Source: a virus. From it: a stretch of 48,842 bases of DNA. Made by a program: the position numbers and the translations under genes. The stretch's first letter is position 1, and each line of letters begins with the position of its first letter. This document shows positions 1 through 6,308 of this stretch, one piece after another. The notes beneath the pieces are model-generated. The model made no database searches and had not been told where the DNA came from. It was given only the letters and a program-made list of their open reading frames with translations. The stretch lies in IMG/VR virus record IMGVR_UViG_3300047554_000214, positions 1 to 48,842 of that record; one strand, 5' to 3'.

Positions 1-500
1 ACACACCCAAAAAAAACAACACGACGGTGAATACCCTGAAACGCAGAAACAATATCAGTATCAGCAGGACGACGACCAAACCCAATCAACGTACCATACT
101 CATCATCCAACTTCCACTCCTCAGACTGATTAATATGCCCAGGCAAACTAAACCCACGCACAGCAGCAGCCTTATGATTATCCTTCAACTCACGAAACAA
201 CACACGAGCAATCTGAGGATAAGTAGGAGCAGACGCAATCAACGCCACCTCATACGGATCATGCACAGCAATCCACCACGCACCCAAAATACCAGCCACA
301 GCAGACTTACCAGCACCATTACACGACACAACAGCAGTATGCGTATAATCAACCAAAGAACGACCAATCTCAGCCTGCTTAGACCACAACGTCTTACCCA
401 AAACATCAGAAGCCCACGCCACAGGATCAGTCAAATAAACCGAATTCCTAGAACGCTTACGCAAATCAGCAATAACACCATCAATAACATTATCAATCAT
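1..500 (-). CDS. terL: Terminase large subunit, N-terminal part (gene continues across the contig join)
   Basis: ATPase part of the motor that packages DNA into the prohead. It starts at ATG 500-498 inside the end of the small-subunit gene (ATGATTGA overlap, 8 nt). Residues 58-66 form the Walker A loop (SCNGAGKSA, Lys65). The frame stays open to the window edge and continues at 48842 after closing the circle: codon 118 ends at base 147 and codon 119 is the TTG at 48842-48840. Joined length is 503 residues, usual for the family. Over the first ~24 bases the protein diverges from the clean copy at the other end (HRRVVFF here, HRRFVFVVLDE there), which I read as a noisy contig end and not as biology. 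Nearly every codon ends in T or G. Confidence 0.93.
   Translation of the reverse strand, partial: MIDNVIDGVIADLRKRSRNSVYLTDPVAWASDVLGKTLWSKQAEIGRSLVDYTHTAVVSCNGAGKSAVAGILGAWWIAVHDPYEVALIASAPTYPQIARVLFRELKDNHKAAAVRGFSLPGHINQSEEWKLDDEYGTLIGFGRRPADTDIVSAFQGIHRRVVFFGC
25..146. repeat. Terminal direct repeat, left copy (assembly overlap of a circular map)
   Basis: These 122 bases are identical to 48721-48842. Both lie in the same frame of the terminase large-subunit gene, which becomes complete only when the ends are joined. This is what an assembler leaves when a circularly permuted or terminally redundant phage genome is linearised at an arbitrary point. Bases 1-24 match only partly. Confidence 0.95.
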
Positions 501-987
501 TCAACAACTCAGCCTTCGCCCTAAACAAACCCTCAGCCACCAACTCATCCAACTCATCAGCAGACACCATCGGAAAACGCTCCTTCAACTCCCCCTTCGC
601 AAAACCCAAAGCAGCATCCATAGCCCTCAACAAAACACCCTGCTGAAACTCAGACAAACGCAAAACCTCAACATCCAACTCCACACGCTGAGAATCCAAA
701 CGACGACCAATCAACTCCAAAGTCTTCAACAACAAACGAGCCGAATCAGGATCCCTCAAACGCAAAGCAGCATCAGACAAAGACTCCTTCAACTCCATCA
801 ACTCAAACAACAACAACTGACGCTGCTCAACCTCAGACCAAACATCACGACGCGCCAACAAACCCTTAACATGCGCCAAAGCCTGAGCCGCAGGAATACC
901 AGTCTTCCGCTCCATCTCCTCACCAGACTTACCAGAAGCAGCCAAACTAATCAAAGTCTCATCCAACAAAGACAACTCACCACTCAC
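493..987 (-). CDS. terS: Terminase small subunit (probable)
   Basis: DNA-recognition part of the packaging motor, called mainly from its position directly before the large subunit, with overlapping stop and start. 164 residues. The N-terminal ~60 residues look like a helix-turn-helix (LISLAASGKSGEEMERKTGI, then an Arg-rich segment). The middle is a long charged helical stretch suited to oligomerisation. The end is acidic (SADELDELVAEGLF). It starts at GTG 987, eleven bases after AGGAGG. Codons end almost only in T/G. A pac-type recognition site would be expected in or near this gene. The family is too diverse to name from sequence alone. Confidence 0.75.
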   Translation of the reverse strand: MSGELSLLDETLISLAASGKSGEEMERKTGIPAAQALAHVKGLLARRDVWSEVEQRQLLLFELMELKESLSDAALRLRDPDSARLLLKTLELIGRRLDSQRVELDVEVLRLSEFQQGVLLRAMDAALGFAKGELKERFPMVSADELDELVAEGLFRAKAELLND

Positions 988-1139
988 AGACCAGTCACCC
1001 TCCTCAAACCATCCACCTTAACCTCCAACTCCTTAACAGCAACAAAAACCAAATACACCATATCAGCAACCTCCTTCAAAGAAGGCTCCTTAACCTCATC
1101 CTCAACAACAGGCTCATCATCACTAATCGACCTAGACAC
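984..1139 (-). CDS. Small acidic protein upstream of terminase
   Basis: 51 residues if translation begins at GTG 1139, chosen because a perfect GGAGG lies seven bases before it. An open frame extends to a GTG at 1184 (66 residues, KKIFRVFFGGFW added), but that start has no ribosome site. The body is acidic, then amphipathic helix (MVYLVFVAVKELEVKV). The stop overlaps the GTG of the terminase small subunit, implying coupled translation. It shares the T/G third-base bias of the terminase genes, which supports real coding. No family recognised. Confidence 0.6.
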   Translation of the reverse strand: MSRSISDDEPVVEDEVKEPSLKEVADMVYLVFVAVKELEVKVDGLRRVTGL

Positions 1140-1344
1140 CCAAAAACCTCCAAAAAATACACGAAAAATTTTTTTCAACAACACACCAATAATAACACAA
1201 AAAACCTAAAAACCTTTAAAAAACGCATACGTAGGGAGAGAGCAGGTACGGATGTTGTGTGTGTGAATAAAATGATTTCTTTGGGTGGGCCGTCTTGGGC
1301 AAAAAAAAGCCCCGAGCTTTTGGGCCCGGGGACTTTTGTTTAGG
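1140..1344. other. Intergenic region at the strand-composition switch; origin candidate
   Basis: About 200 non-coding bases between two minus-strand operons. It holds the terminator of the ssDNA-binding-like gene (1301-1334), A-rich runs (1193-1224), a GGGAGAGAGCAGG stretch (1233-1245) faintly like part of the leader RNA element, and a TATTAT -10-like box (minus strand, ~1187-1192) before the terminase operon. To the left the plus strand is A/C-rich, to the right G/T-rich, although genes on both sides point the same way. This suggests a replication origin or other polarity switch. Confidence 0.4.
1301..1334 (-). terminator. Rho-independent terminator after the 1345-1761 gene
   Basis: On the minus strand CCCCG (1331-1327) pairs with CGGGG (1314-1310), followed by C and eight T (A-tract 1301-1308). 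A-rich sequence precedes it, extending the stem. It sits just after the stop at 1345. Confidence 0.85.
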
Positions 1345-1761
1345 TTACTTGAAGGTAACGATTTGGTTTTGTTTTGTGCCTGGCATGTCGCGTCGTTCTT
1401 GGACGCTGATGGTGGCGGTTACTACGCGTCCTGCTAGGTCGTCGAATTTCTGAACTAGGTCTGCGTTTGTGATGCCGAGTGCTCGCACTAGGCTAACTCG
1501 TGACATTTGAACGAACTGTGCTGCACCTTTTGGTGACTGGTCGGTTACTGCGAACAGTGGAATCAGTTTGTAGATGCGTCGGTTGGTTTCTGTCTTGAAT
1601 TGAAAGTTCAATCCTGGTTCGCCTGCGAACTTTGATGTTGCGCCGAACTGTTTGAATTCGATGCTTACGATTTCGAGTTTGTAGTCGCCAGCTGGTAGTG
1701 GCTCGTAGCTTGATGCTACTAGTGCTGAGTCGTCTGGTACTACGATGTTGATGTTTGACAT
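1345..1761 (-). CDS. ssDNA-binding-like protein (DUF669-type), paralogue of 16225-16692
   Basis: 138 residues. The N-terminal half (YEPLPAGDYKLEIVSIE, then an FQFKTE..NRRIYKLIPL stretch) matches in order and spacing the protein at 16225-16692 (YAPLPEGTYVANVFEVEI, then FKVQFKVAEGEFSNRRLFTYVPLY). That protein sits beside a Sak4-like ATPase and is the likely recombination/replication ssDNA-binding protein. The present copy lacks the acidic SSB-type tail and ends in QIVTFK. It starts at ATG 1761 after AAGGAG and forms its own transcription unit: leader RNA element, gene, terminator. ssDNA binding is inferred from resemblance only. Confidence 0.6.
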   Translation of the reverse strand: MSNINIVVPDDSALVASSYEPLPAGDYKLEIVSIEFKQFGATSKFAGEPGLNFQFKTETNRRIYKLIPLFAVTDQSPKGAAQFVQMSRVSLVRALGITNADLVQKFDDLAGRVVTATISVQERRDMPGTKQNQIVTFK

Positions 1762-1783
1762 TACTTTTCTCCTTGTTTGGTTT

Positions 1784-1847
1784 GGGGTCCGAGCAGGCTT
1801 TCACTCTTTCCATAAGATACTTCGAAGAGACAGCCGCGAAGGACCCC
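1784..1847 (-). ncRNA. Structured leader RNA element, copy 1
   Basis: One of three related ~62-nt elements. Read on the minus strand: outer helix GGGGTCC/GGACCCC (1847-1841 with 1790-1784), unpaired TTCGC, inner helix GGCT/AGCC, then invariant GTCTCT, a variable loop, and TGCTC closing the internal loop. It ends about 20 bases before the AAGGAG ribosome site of the 1345-1761 gene. I do not recognise it as a known riboswitch. Transcription direction is inferred from gene position. Confidence 0.6.
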
Positions 1848-1869
1848 TGTTTTGTTTTTTGTGGAAGTT

Positions 1870-2094
1870 TTACAGCTTTGCTGCTTTTAGTATTACAGCG
1901 ATTCCTAGCCCTAAAGTTGCCAGGATTGCTACACTGTAGAACCCTACCATGATTAGTTGGTAGTGGTTGTAGGTTGGGCCGCCCCATTGTAACTGTTGGG
2001 TTACGATGATGTCGGCGTTGAGGGCTAGGTCGTCTTGGATGCTTCGAGCTAGCCACCATGATACTGCTGCGATTGCTACGAGTGCGGTTTTCAT
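1870..2094 (-). CDS. Small membrane protein
   Basis: 74 residues from ATG 2094, preceded by AAGGA. It has a hydrophobic N-terminus (TALVAIAAVSWWLA), a polar middle and a strong C-terminal membrane segment (LIMVGFYSVAILATLGLGI) ending in basic residues. Last gene of the unit begun by leader copy 2; it overlaps the preceding gene (stop 2091) by four bases. Could be an inner-membrane accessory or exclusion protein; nothing in the sequence decides this. Confidence 0.7.
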   Translation of the reverse strand: MKTALVAIAAVSWWLARSIQDDLALNADIIVTQQLQWGGPTYNHYQLIMVGFYSVAILATLGLGIAVILKAAKL

Positions 2095-2402
2095 GCCGTC
2101 CTTCTTTCTTCGTATTTGATTGTCCACCAACGTAGATGTCCGTTGACTTCGTGTATTTCCACTTTGTTGCGTTGTGTTTGTATGTCTTGGATTATTTCTT
2201 CGTTTGACTCTCCGTCTGCTTCTTCGACTGGTTCCCAGTTGTAGTAGCATGAGTGGTCTTTGATTACGAGGTCAAAGCTGACATCGTGTTCTCTTGCGAT
2301 ACGGTTAGCGTCAACTGCCCTTGGGGCGATGATGCTGATGTAGGTTGGCATGTTGTTCACTGTTCTTAGTGATTGGAATTGCCATAGTTTGAGTTGTGTC
2401 AT
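2091..2402 (-). CDS. Hypothetical protein
   Basis: 103 residues from ATG 2402, overlapping the previous stop as ATGA. The open frame continues upstream, but that part lies inside the neighbouring gene and reads as low-complexity basic protein, so I reject it. Middle and end are acidic (VEEADGESNEEIIQDI), closing with a basic KYEERRTA. Codons favour A/C third bases like its neighbours. No family recognised. Confidence 0.7.
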   Translation of the reverse strand: MTQLKLWQFQSLRTVNNMPTYISIIAPRAVDANRIAREHDVSFDLVIKDHSCYYNWEPVEEADGESNEEIIQDIQTQRNKVEIHEVNGHLRWWTIKYEERRTA

Positions 2403-2692
2403 TTTTCGATGTACTCTTTCCATAGTGTTTCGTCTAGCCCCCAGAAGTCCCAAGGGTTTAGTTTTTCGTATTCCCACATCATTGCGTTGCTGTATGCTAG
2501 GAATCTTTTTGTTGTGTTGCGTTGACCTGTGATGCGGATGGTTTTGGGACCCCATTCTGATTCGCGTAGGTCCCAAACGTGTACGACTCGTGTCTTGTAA
2601 GTGACTTGTCGTTTGTGTACGTATTCTTTCTTTCTGCGCATGATGACATAATCGCCTACGCGTATGTCTTCTGCTTTTATTAGCGCACCCAT
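2399..2692 (-). CDS. Hypothetical protein, SH3/KOW-like start
   Basis: 97 residues. The beginning (ALIKAEDIRVGDYVIMRRKK) has the VGDYV turn found in small beta-barrel SH3/KOW-like domains, as does the next upstream gene (IGDWVKFI). The second half is rich in aromatic residues (MMWEYEKLNPWDFWGLDE). It overlaps both neighbours by a few bases, so it is a tight operon member. Function unknown. Confidence 0.7.
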   Translation of the reverse strand: MGALIKAEDIRVGDYVIMRRKKEYVHKRQVTYKTRVVHVWDLRESEWGPKTIRITGQRNTTKRFLAYSNAMMWEYEKLNPWDFWGLDETLWKEYIEK

Positions 2693-2874
2693 GTTATCCT
2701 CTCAATTGGTGTCCAATATTTGCGGCTTGCGCTCGCAAAGATTAATGCTCGTGATCCGTCGTGCGTGAATTGCACGATTCTGAAGATGGTTCCGTATGGT
2801 CCATCATTTATGAACTTCACCCAGTCTCCGATGTCGATGGGCTGTCCAAGTGCATCCTTGTGTGGACTTGGCAT
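2680..2874 (-). CDS. Small SH3-like protein
   Basis: 64 residues, first gene after leader copy 2. It starts at ATG 2874 with AAGGAGA seven bases before. DIGDWVKFI..GPYGTIFRIVQF suggests a small beta-barrel. It overlaps the next gene by 13 bases. Function unknown. Confidence 0.7.
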   Translation of the reverse strand: MPSPHKDALGQPIDIGDWVKFINDGPYGTIFRIVQFTHDGSRALIFASASRKYWTPIERITWVR

Positions 2875-2890
2875 TGCTTCTCCTTTTGTT

Positions 2891-2951
2891 GGGGGCGAGC
2901 AGGCTTACCCACCCTTCGAAAGTTACCTGAGAGAGACAGCCGCGAGCCCCC
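2891..2951 (-). ncRNA. Structured leader RNA element, copy 2
   Basis: Minus strand: outer helix GGGGGC/GCCCCC (2951-2946 with 2896-2891), TCGC, inner helix GGCT/AGCC, invariant GTCTCT, variable loop, TGCTC. The outer helix differs in sequence from copy 1 but keeps pairing (TCC/GGA becomes GC/GC), which is compensatory change. It ends just before the ribosome site of the 2680-2874 gene and lies ~95 bases after the terminator of the previous unit. Confidence 0.62.
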
Positions 2952-3045
2952 TTGCGCCACCTGTACTTTCCCTGCATTCTGCGGTAGGGGCTTTTGTGGA
3001 AAATTTTAGGGTCTTTTTTGTGTCTTGTTAGGGGCGGTGTTGGGT

Positions 3046-3077
3046 AAAAAAAGTGGGCGGTTTTTACGCGCCCACTT
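3046..3077 (-). terminator. Rho-independent terminator after the amidoligase unit
   Basis: Minus strand: AAGTGGGCG (3077-3069), loop, CGCCCACTT (3059-3051), then a T-run. Located directly after the stop at 3082, it ends the unit that starts with the amidoligase. Confidence 0.88.
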
Positions 3078-3081
3078 GTTT

Positions 3082-3297
3082 TTATTGTTCGAAGGGTGTT
3101 AGGTCGTCGCCGTCTAGGATGGCTATGACGTATTTGATTCGTTGCGCGTCTGGGAGTATTGATATGATTTCCCATTGCGCGTCGGTTAGCAGTCTGTCGT
3201 CGAAGAGTAGAACGTTTTCCATTCTGCCCCATTCGCCGTTTTCTGTAACGTATGCTGATACTGCGATGTCGTAGGTTCTATCAAACTTTAGCATCAT
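3082..3297 (-). CDS. Hypothetical protein
   Basis: 71 residues from ATG 3297 (a second ATG follows at 3294). Upstream sequence in the same frame overlaps the real 3281-3427 gene and is dropped. Sequence: beta-rich start (KFDRTYDIAVSAYVTENGEW), then LTDAQWEIISILP and an acidic end. Last gene before the terminator. The ribosome site is weak, so translation may be coupled to the overlapping upstream gene. No family recognised. Confidence 0.62.
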   Translation of the reverse strand: MMLKFDRTYDIAVSAYVTENGEWGRMENVLLFDDRLLTDAQWEIISILPDAQRIKYVIAILDGDDLTPFEQ

Positions 3298-3427
3298 TTT
3301 TATCACCGTCCCATTGGTAGCTTGTATAGATGACGTAATATGCTGGGATTGTGTCGGTGACGTGCACTTCTGCACGTTCATCGATTGTGAGTGCTAGCTC
3401 AACCATTTCGTTGAATGACAGTTCCAT
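3281..3427 (-). CDS. Small hypothetical protein
   Basis: 48 residues (MELSFNEMVELALTIDER..., ending NDAKV). Its ATG overlaps the previous stop as TAATG, and GGAAGAG precedes it. A/C-ending codons match the operon. It overlaps the next gene by 17 bases. Short, but continuous coupling on both sides supports it. Confidence 0.6.
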   Translation of the reverse strand: MELSFNEMVELALTIDERAEVHVTDTIPAYYVIYTSYQWDGDKNDAKV

Positions 3428-3615
3428 TACTCTTCCTCTTCTTCGAAGTACTCAGGATAGGTGACTTTGAGGTGTTCTTGAATTTCTTCTCGTGACGCTT
3501 CGTTCACGATTAGACGGATGAGTTGTGCGTCATCTCTTAGCGTGTACCAGCCGATGTAACTGCTGTCACCTAAGCGTTTGATTCTGTCTTCTAGAAATTG
3601 AAGTGTGATGTCCAT
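3427..3615 (-). CDS. Small acidic protein
   Basis: 62 residues, predicted helical, with a Glu-run C-terminus (YPEYFEEEEE). Stop and start overlap both neighbours by one base. IVNEASREEIQEHLKVTYPEY has the look of a short helical bundle. No family recognised; an acidic DNA-mimic role is possible but unsupported. Confidence 0.65.
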   Translation of the reverse strand: MDITLQFLEDRIKRLGDSSYIGWYTLRDDAQLIRLIVNEASREEIQEHLKVTYPEYFEEEEE

Positions 3616-3914
3616 TAGATCAACTCCTCTTCAATGATTGGCGCTGTTGGCATGTATCGCACATAGACTGTCCACAGTTTCTTGTCTGGATGGTCGATGG
3701 CTAGGTTGTTGCCGCCTCGTAACGCTAGTTCAATGTCTGCGAATCGGTCTTTGATTCGGTACATTGTGGCTGAGTGGCTGACTTGTTCTGGATATTCAGC
3801 CCATTTGCCTGGGTGTTGGTAAAGTTCTTCGATGAAGGTTGTGAACTTTTCCATTGTTTGTCTGCGTCCGTCTGATGCTCGGACTACTGAGTCTTCTACG
3901 AATTTGATTTTCAT
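3615..3914 (-). CDS. Hypothetical protein
   Basis: 99 residues, mixed alpha/beta, ending in acidic IIEEELI. No signal peptide, membrane segment or recognised motif. Three bases separate it from the upstream gene, so it belongs to the amidoligase transcription unit. Confidence 0.68.
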   Translation of the reverse strand: MKIKFVEDSVVRASDGRRQTMEKFTTFIEELYQHPGKWAEYPEQVSHSATMYRIKDRFADIELALRGGNNLAIDHPDKKLWTVYVRYMPTAPIIEEELI

Positions 3915-3917
3915 GGT

Positions 3918-4145
3918 TTACTCGGTGTCGCTTTCTTCTAGCAGGGTTGGGGTTTCGTGTAGTTCTTCGAACCATTCGATTAGTTCGTCGTATGTGATGA
4001 TGTCTTGCACATATTGGCGAACTTTTGATAGTAGTGCTTCGTTTTCGTAGATTGTTGCGTCTGAGATTGCGTAAACATCGCAGAGGTCGTCTACTATTTC
4101 TTCGAGTTTAAGATGGAACTCGAAATCGTCTTCGTTTAGTGCCAT
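3918..4145 (-). CDS. Small acidic helical protein
   Basis: 75 residues, strongly acidic (MALNEDDFEFHLKLEEIVDD..., ending LEESDTE). It starts at ATG 4145 after AGGAAAG. It directly follows the amidoligase gene across a 60-base gap holding a strong hairpin. An acidic peptide next to an amidoligase could be a substrate, but no duplicated C-terminal motif or other sign shows this. Confidence 0.68.
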   Translation of the reverse strand: MALNEDDFEFHLKLEEIVDDLCDVYAISDATIYENEALLSKVRQYVQDIITYDELIEWFEELHETPTLLEESDTE

Positions 4146-4173
4146 GTGTATCTTTCCTTAGGGTTGGTTGTGG

Positions 4174-4198
4174 GGGGGGCCACTGTTTGTGACCCCCC
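4174..4198 (-). other. Intergenic hairpin between amidoligase and next gene
   Basis: Minus strand GGGGGGTCAC/GTGGCCCCCC with loop AAACA; ten pairs including one G-U. On the plus strand that position would be an A-C mismatch, so the structure suits minus-strand RNA. No T-run follows, so it is more likely a processing or stability element, or a partial attenuator, than a full terminator. Confidence 0.55.
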
Positions 4199-4205
4199 AT
4201 CATTT

Positions 4206-5768
4206 TTAGAGCCAGGCGTATTGGTTTACTGTAGTTAGAGGCTTGTCTGCTCTGCTACCGTAAATTACTTCGTCTGGGTTTTCGTTACCGATTTCGTAAT
4301 CGAACTTTTTGAACACGTCAAGGATGCCTTGTAGTGTTGTGATGTTTTTGTAGTCGTGGAATTTTGCTCCACGTTTTGCTACAGTAACAATGCCGCGAAC
4401 GATTGCTGCCCATTTTGTGATGCGCTGCCAGTCGATGTTGCCTTCCATTTGACGGAATTCGATTGTGCCTCGATCATTTTTGAGGTGCATAAGGTTTACA
4501 GCGAATGGTTTAGCGTCGGATAGTTTAGGGTTTTTGCTGCTGATTGCTCCAGCTACTGTTTCTGCTGGAATAACTTGAGCATATCCTACGCCGCGTCGAC
4601 CTGCGATGTGTGTTAGCACATTTTCGATCACTGCATATGTTGCAACTACTTGACCTATTTGTTGCATGTTTAGGTCTCGTGCATATACGTGAATGTGTAC
4701 GCCTGCGGTGTCGTTGATTTCGGCTCCGTTGGCTTCTAGTTCTTCACATAGTTTGATCATTGCAGCGTGTTTGCCTTTGACAATTCCGCCTGTTGATCTG
4801 TATTCTGCACTGTCGCATTGTGCACAGTAACTGTTGCCGCAGTGATCTGGGTCACTGTTTTGTGATTCGCAATAGTCACAGTCACAGTCGTGGTATGTGC
4901 AGTCGTCGCAGTCACATTCGCAGTCGTCTGAGCTTTCGAAGGATCGTAATGATCCGTCTTCGCCTTTTTCGATGCCTGTGCCTGGTGTAACTTCTACACC
5001 TTTAGCGTCTGGTACTTCGATTTCGAAGCCCCAGGTTCTGCCTGCTAGCCAGTTGCTTTTCGGCAACTCTAGTGCTTTGATTTCTTCACGAATGATTGCA
5101 CCGTCAACGTCTTCGGTTCCGCGAATGTTTAGGACAACTTTGCCGAAGTTGCTTCCTGATTTTCTTGGATTTGCGTTGCGTGTGTAATAGTCTACATATT
5201 CGTTGTAGGTTGCTACAGCGTGTGTAATGTCATTCTTTGTGATTTCAGCGTCGCGAAGAATCTCTAACGCCCACATTAGTTTGTAATGTACTGTGGTTGT
5301 TCTAGTGCCATCTTCGTTGTCAACGTTGACTGTTACACGTGGCGTTGATTGGTTGGTTTGCAGCCTTTGGAAACCAGCTGATTGATATAGTGGAATATCG
5401 TATGGGTGTTGAGCGTCTGCAGTTGATACTGCACGACTGTATGCACTCCAGATGATTGCTAGCAAACGGTTGCTTTGCAGCTTTTCTAGCATTGCTTTAG
5501 CGTCGTCTTGATCCATTGGTCGCCACGTTTGCTGTCCGTACACTTCTTTGATGATTGGAATGCCGATGTCAATGTTTAGGCCTGCAGCGTCTGTTGCATA
5601 ATTGCCTAGCACTGTCATTAATAGCGTTTTTAGTTTGTCTATTCGTTCAGCGTTTTGAGCGAGCGTTTCGTCATCTGGTATGATGTGTAGACCTGTAACG
5701 TTTAGCGCATCAATTACATCGCTAACGTTTTGACGAAGCTTTCTTACACTGTAGATTGTTGTTTCCAT
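4206..5768 (-). CDS. Amidoligase-family enzyme (glutamine-synthetase fold) with Cys-rich insert
   Basis: 520 residues. From ~245 on it carries the amidoligase signature: GFEIE (247-251), DGSL (271-274), GVHIHV (356-361) and TIEFR (435-439), the acidic and His residues expected to bind metal and ATP. Such enzymes join an amine or ammonia to a carboxylate. Between the first and third motifs lies an insert with ten Cys in 36 residues (283-318, CECDCDDC.. and C..C pairs), probably zinc-binding. The N-terminal 240 residues are not recognised. It starts at ATG 5768, following a leader with RNA element copy 3 and a broken small ORF. A class II glutamine amidotransferase starts divergently at 6309 and is the natural ammonia donor. 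The substrate (host wall, peptide, nucleic acid) is unknown. Confidence 0.75.
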   Translation of the reverse strand: METTIYSVRKLRQNVSDVIDALNVTGLHIIPDDETLAQNAERIDKLKTLLMTVLGNYATDAAGLNIDIGIPIIKEVYGQQTWRPMDQDDAKAMLEKLQSNRLLAIIWSAYSRAVSTADAQHPYDIPLYQSAGFQRLQTNQSTPRVTVNVDNEDGTRTTTVHYKLMWALEILRDAEITKNDITHAVATYNEYVDYYTRNANPRKSGSNFGKVVLNIRGTEDVDGAIIREEIKALELPKSNWLAGRTWGFEIEVPDAKGVEVTPGTGIEKGEDGSLRSFESSDDCECDCDDCTYHDCDCDYCESQNSDPDHCGNSYCAQCDSAEYRSTGGIVKGKHAAMIKLCEELEANGAEINDTAGVHIHVYARDLNMQQIGQVVATYAVIENVLTHIAGRRGVGYAQVIPAETVAGAISSKNPKLSDAKPFAVNLMHLKNDRGTIEFRQMEGNIDWQRITKWAAIVRGIVTVAKRGAKFHDYKNITTLQGILDVFKKFDYEIGNENPDEVIYGSRADKPLTTVNQYAWL

Positions 5769-5784
5769 TTTTTATTTTCTGCTC

Positions 5785-5909
5785 CTAATTGCAGGTAAAT
5801 GAGTTTGTGCAACTACTTGTTGCAACGGTTGGGATGATAACAAAAGTCATCATTGTGATAATGCTGATTAATAAGATGAATACTACTAAAGATTTACTAT
5901 TTCGGGCAT
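5785..5909 (-). CDS. Small membrane protein, apparently frameshifted
   Basis: After RNA element copy 3, AGGAGTAT leads to ATG 5909, which reads MPEIVNL and stops (TAG 5888-5886). One base back, the -1 frame continues open as VVFILLISIITMMTFVIIP..., a clean membrane segment ending at 5785, with A/C-ending codons like the neighbours. That frame has no start of its own. Either a single-base change (mutation or assembly error) split a ~40-residue gene, or a -1 slip at AAATCTTTAG is used. The heptamer is not a classical slippery site. Confidence 0.4.
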
Positions 5910-5926
5910 ATACTCCTAATATGTCT

Positions 5927-5990
5927 GGGGTCCGAGCCGTTCTCGATCCCTGCAAGAGAACCAGAAGAGAGACAACGGCGAGAGACCCCC
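5927..5990 (-). ncRNA. Structured leader RNA element, copy 3
   Basis: Minus strand: outer helix around GGGGTC/GACCCC, TCGC, inner helix CGTT/AACG (GGCT/AGCC in copies 1-2: covariation), invariant GTCTCT, longer variable loop, GCTC. Here the loop also holds GTTCTC..GAGAAC, which competes with the inner helix and offers an alternative fold. It heads the amidoligase transcription unit. Confidence 0.62.
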
Positions 5991-6129
5991 ATATATTTTT
6001 GTAACAATTTGTAACTATTTGTCCGCAAGCCCCTAAATATGTCCTATATAGGTGGCGTTTTTTCTAGAATTTTGCCCAGGTTTTTCGGCCTCAGCGAACA
6101 AACTGCCTGAAAAATGTTCCCCCATCGAC

Positions 6130-6159
6130 TTGACAAACCCACCCCCAAACCATTAAACT
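6130..6159 (+). promoter_or_regulatory. Possible rightward promoter (TTGACA ... TAAACT)
   Basis: TTGACA at 6130-6135 with an 18-base spacer to TAAACT (TTAAAC at 17). It lies in the ~300-base divergent region between the amidoligase and glutamine amidotransferase units, which holds no gene. The -35 is perfect; the -10 is weak. Confidence 0.4.
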
Positions 6160-6227
6160 AGACATAGACAAACAGTAAAACCCCCACAAGGGGTAAAAAA
6201 AATTCCAAAAATATTTCGCCAAAACAC

Positions 6228-6256
6228 TTGCGCGACCGACGTTTTTGGGGTAGACT
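6228..6256 (+). promoter_or_regulatory. Possible promoter of the glutamine amidotransferase gene
   Basis: TTGCGC at 6228-6233, 17-base spacer, TAGACT at 6251-6256. Transcription would begin ~45 bases before the ATG at 6309. Spacing is ideal and position fits. A short CCCC..GGGG hairpin (6181-6193) lies upstream. Confidence 0.45.
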
Positions 6257-6308
6257 GTAGGTACAAGTTGTTTTAGTGACCTGGATGGGTCGGATTGGTT
6301 TTGATATT

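Noticed and set aside
27-524. Plus-strand open frame opposite terminase
   Set aside because: Same antisense effect; the minus frame carries Walker A and closes into the full terminase.
1784-1847. Reading RNA copy 1 as a plus-strand terminator (hairpin then TGTTTTGTTTTTT)
   Set aside because: No plus-strand gene lies upstream, and copies 2 and 3 lack a good T-run; the position before minus-strand ribosome sites is shared by all three.
1493-2059. 188-codon minus-strand frame overlapping the ssDNA-binding-like gene and RNA copy 1
   Set aside because: Runs through the structured leader, has no ribosome site, and gives a basic low-complexity protein; the overlapping frame has good start and motif.
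5927-5990. Glutamine riboswitch (glnA/downstream-peptide type) before the amidoligase
   Set aside because: Attractive because of the glutamine-using partner, but the conserved glnA motif core I remember is not present.
5789-6004. 71-codon plus-strand frame with a hydrophobic stretch through RNA copy 3
   Set aside because: TTG start without ribosome site; the hydrophobic part is the mirror of the minus-strand membrane ORF, which has AGGAG and operon-like codons.
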